In this document: positions 62,821 through 64,000 of the stretch, one piece after another
Layout: each line of letters opens with the position of its first letter
How positions within the stretch are numbered: the stretch's first letter is position 1
Source: Tetrahymena elliotti 4EA
Lineage: Eukaryota; Ciliophora; Oligohymenophorea; Hymenostomatida; Tetrahymenidae
DNA: 64,000 bases
Assembly (NCBI GenBank): GCA_000231825.2
Contig: JH720307.1
Coordinates: forward strand, 93,175 to 157,174
Direction of reading: 5' to 3'
Position numbers and translations under genes: made by a program
The notes under the pieces: model-generated
Database searches by the model: none
Seen by the model: the letters and a program-made list of their open reading frames with translations, nothing else
Told to the model about the DNA's origin: nothing

Positions 62821-64000
62821 ATGGAGACAAAAATAAAAAAAGGATTTACTGATTTTTTTAAACGTTTATATTTAGAAGACATTTATATTATAGCTAAATA
62901 GGGAAAAAGAGGAAGAGTTAGTAGTTATATACAGTTATCTATCAAATATCTGTTTATTATTTTGTAAGGAAACATAGCAAAATATTCTTCAACATTGATA
63001 AAGCTAGATTTCAATTTTAGTTTTTTGGATTAACAGAGGTTGTATCGATTTTTAAGTGATACTTAGTATCTCAATTAAATAGTTTAAGTTATTTTCTATA
63101 TTCATTTAGTTATCTTCTCTTTGATTTTGATCATTATTATTGACTTATTGCTTCAATATTTGTTTAAAGGAAATACTTCGACTTTCCTTGTCTATAAAAT
63201 TTCCTATGAGAGTGATCACTCAAATCATATTTTTGAACAAATAAAAAAGATTGTATCTCATTTAATTTAAAGTTATGGATACATCTTTCTCATGCCTTCT
63301 GTTTATTTTTCCTTTTAAGATCTATCATCAGTGTACTCTATTATTAATATAATATTGACTGTATTAATAGGTAATTAATTTATTAATGACTTTTCTTCTT
63401 TTTTTAAAAGAGTTTAGAAATATTTTATTTGCAATTAAAACAAATTATTAAATTAAGTGATTAGGATACTTGTTCATTTTGAGTAGATCAACATCAAAAA
63501 ATTAAATAAGCCAATTATTTTTAATAGAAATTAACAAAATGAGCACAATTTCCAAAATAATTTGAAATTTGTAAGCAAGATAAATAAATATTTTTTCTAA
63601 AATTAAACATTTAAAAAACTAATTTTAATTGAGAAATAATAGTTAAAAAGTTTTATTTTATTTCTTCATTAATTTTTTACTGAACAAAAATTTGGATAGA
63701 GTTTCTAGCAAAATTAACAAAATTTGTATTTTTAATTCGAAATTACTTTAAAAAATTTTTTTAAAAAGATGTCTAGATTACAATATTTCAATACAATTTG
63801 AGGATATTTTGTTTTTAATAATTTTATTAATTTAAAATCACAGTTTTATAGAAATATTAAAGTTTTTTAAAGGTAATATTGCTTTAATAACAATTAGGTT
63901 TCTTATATTATGACACAGATTACAATTACTCTTTGAATTCACAAGATTTTTTGCAGGTTCCTTATTGCAATTTGAATAATTTTGTTTTCTTTGGGGAATT
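62821..64000 (+). CDS. TmcB-like membrane protein, tandem copy B (cut by window end)
   Basis: The second paralogue, truncated at the right edge of the window. Exon 1 is 62821-63370, exactly 550 nt, the same length as exon 1 of copy A, and is nearly the same protein (METKIKKGFTDFFKRLYLED, SVYFSFQDLSSVYSIINIIL). The intron 63371-63897 (527 bp) sits at the same place and phase as the 645 bp intron in copy A but has largely diverged. Exon 2 opens with the same sequence (GTTTCTTATATTATGACACA) and runs to the window end. Both exons stay open, so the copy looks functional as far as seen. The role is as for copy A. Confidence 0.82.

Noticed and set aside
1..64000. tRNA, rRNA, CRISPR, insertion sequences, telomere repeats and ciliate chromosome breakage sequence
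   Set aside because: I looked for B-box-like tRNA cores, C4A2/G4T2 repeats, transposase motifs and the conserved 15 bp breakage motif on both strands by eye and found none; a dedicated scan could still find a diverged one.

Overview
The window reads as ciliate macronuclear DNA, most likely a Tetrahymena. It is extremely A+T rich. Long reading frames appear only if TAA and TAG are read as glutamine and TGA is the sole stop. Introns are short, AT-rich and GT...AG; most are about 43-650 bp, much longer than the ~25 bp introns of Paramecium. In eight of the nine genes whose introns I resolved, the exon lengths sum to a multiple of three and end at a TGA; the ninth runs off the window.

Layout: (1) 419-6634 (+): a Sec14/CRAL-TRIO protein with an MGCC N-terminus, then a FAM135-type lipase. 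(2) 7309-10816 (+): a Q/N-rich protein of unknown function. (3) 11705-13834 (-): an M1 zinc metallopeptidase, divergent from an intronless orphan at 14144-15658 (+). (4) 16312-17961 (-): a TraB-like protein with a possibly mitochondrial N-terminus. (5) A 3.6 kb gap, then an SLC22-like transporter at 21545-23694 (+). (6) 24228-28103 (-): a cyclic-nucleotide-binding-domain (cNMP) protein. (7) 30509-35923 (-): a membrane hybrid histidine kinase with altered phosphorelay residues. (8) 38742-43041 (+): a second cNMP protein. (9) 43359-44871 (+): an acyltransferase; 45957-46877 (-): NAC alpha; 47833-50287 (+): a STRIP/Far11-like protein. (10) 50914-54087 (+): a third cNMP protein. (11) 55275-61736 (+) and 62821-window end (+): two tandem TmcB-like PAS membrane proteins.

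Two themes stand out. The first is a local concentration of signalling genes: three proteins that carry paired, insertion-split cNMP domains and long Q/N-rich tails, a hybrid histidine kinase lying between two of them, and a tandem pair of PAS-containing membrane proteins. The second is lipid and membrane biology: Sec14, the FAM135 lipase, the acyltransferase and the transporter. NAC alpha stands out by its GC-rich, biased codons, which fits high expression. There is no operon structure; genes are monocistronic and separated by AT-rich spacers of about 0.3-3.6 kb. I found no tRNA, rRNA, transposon, CRISPR array, telomere repeat or chromosome breakage sequence.
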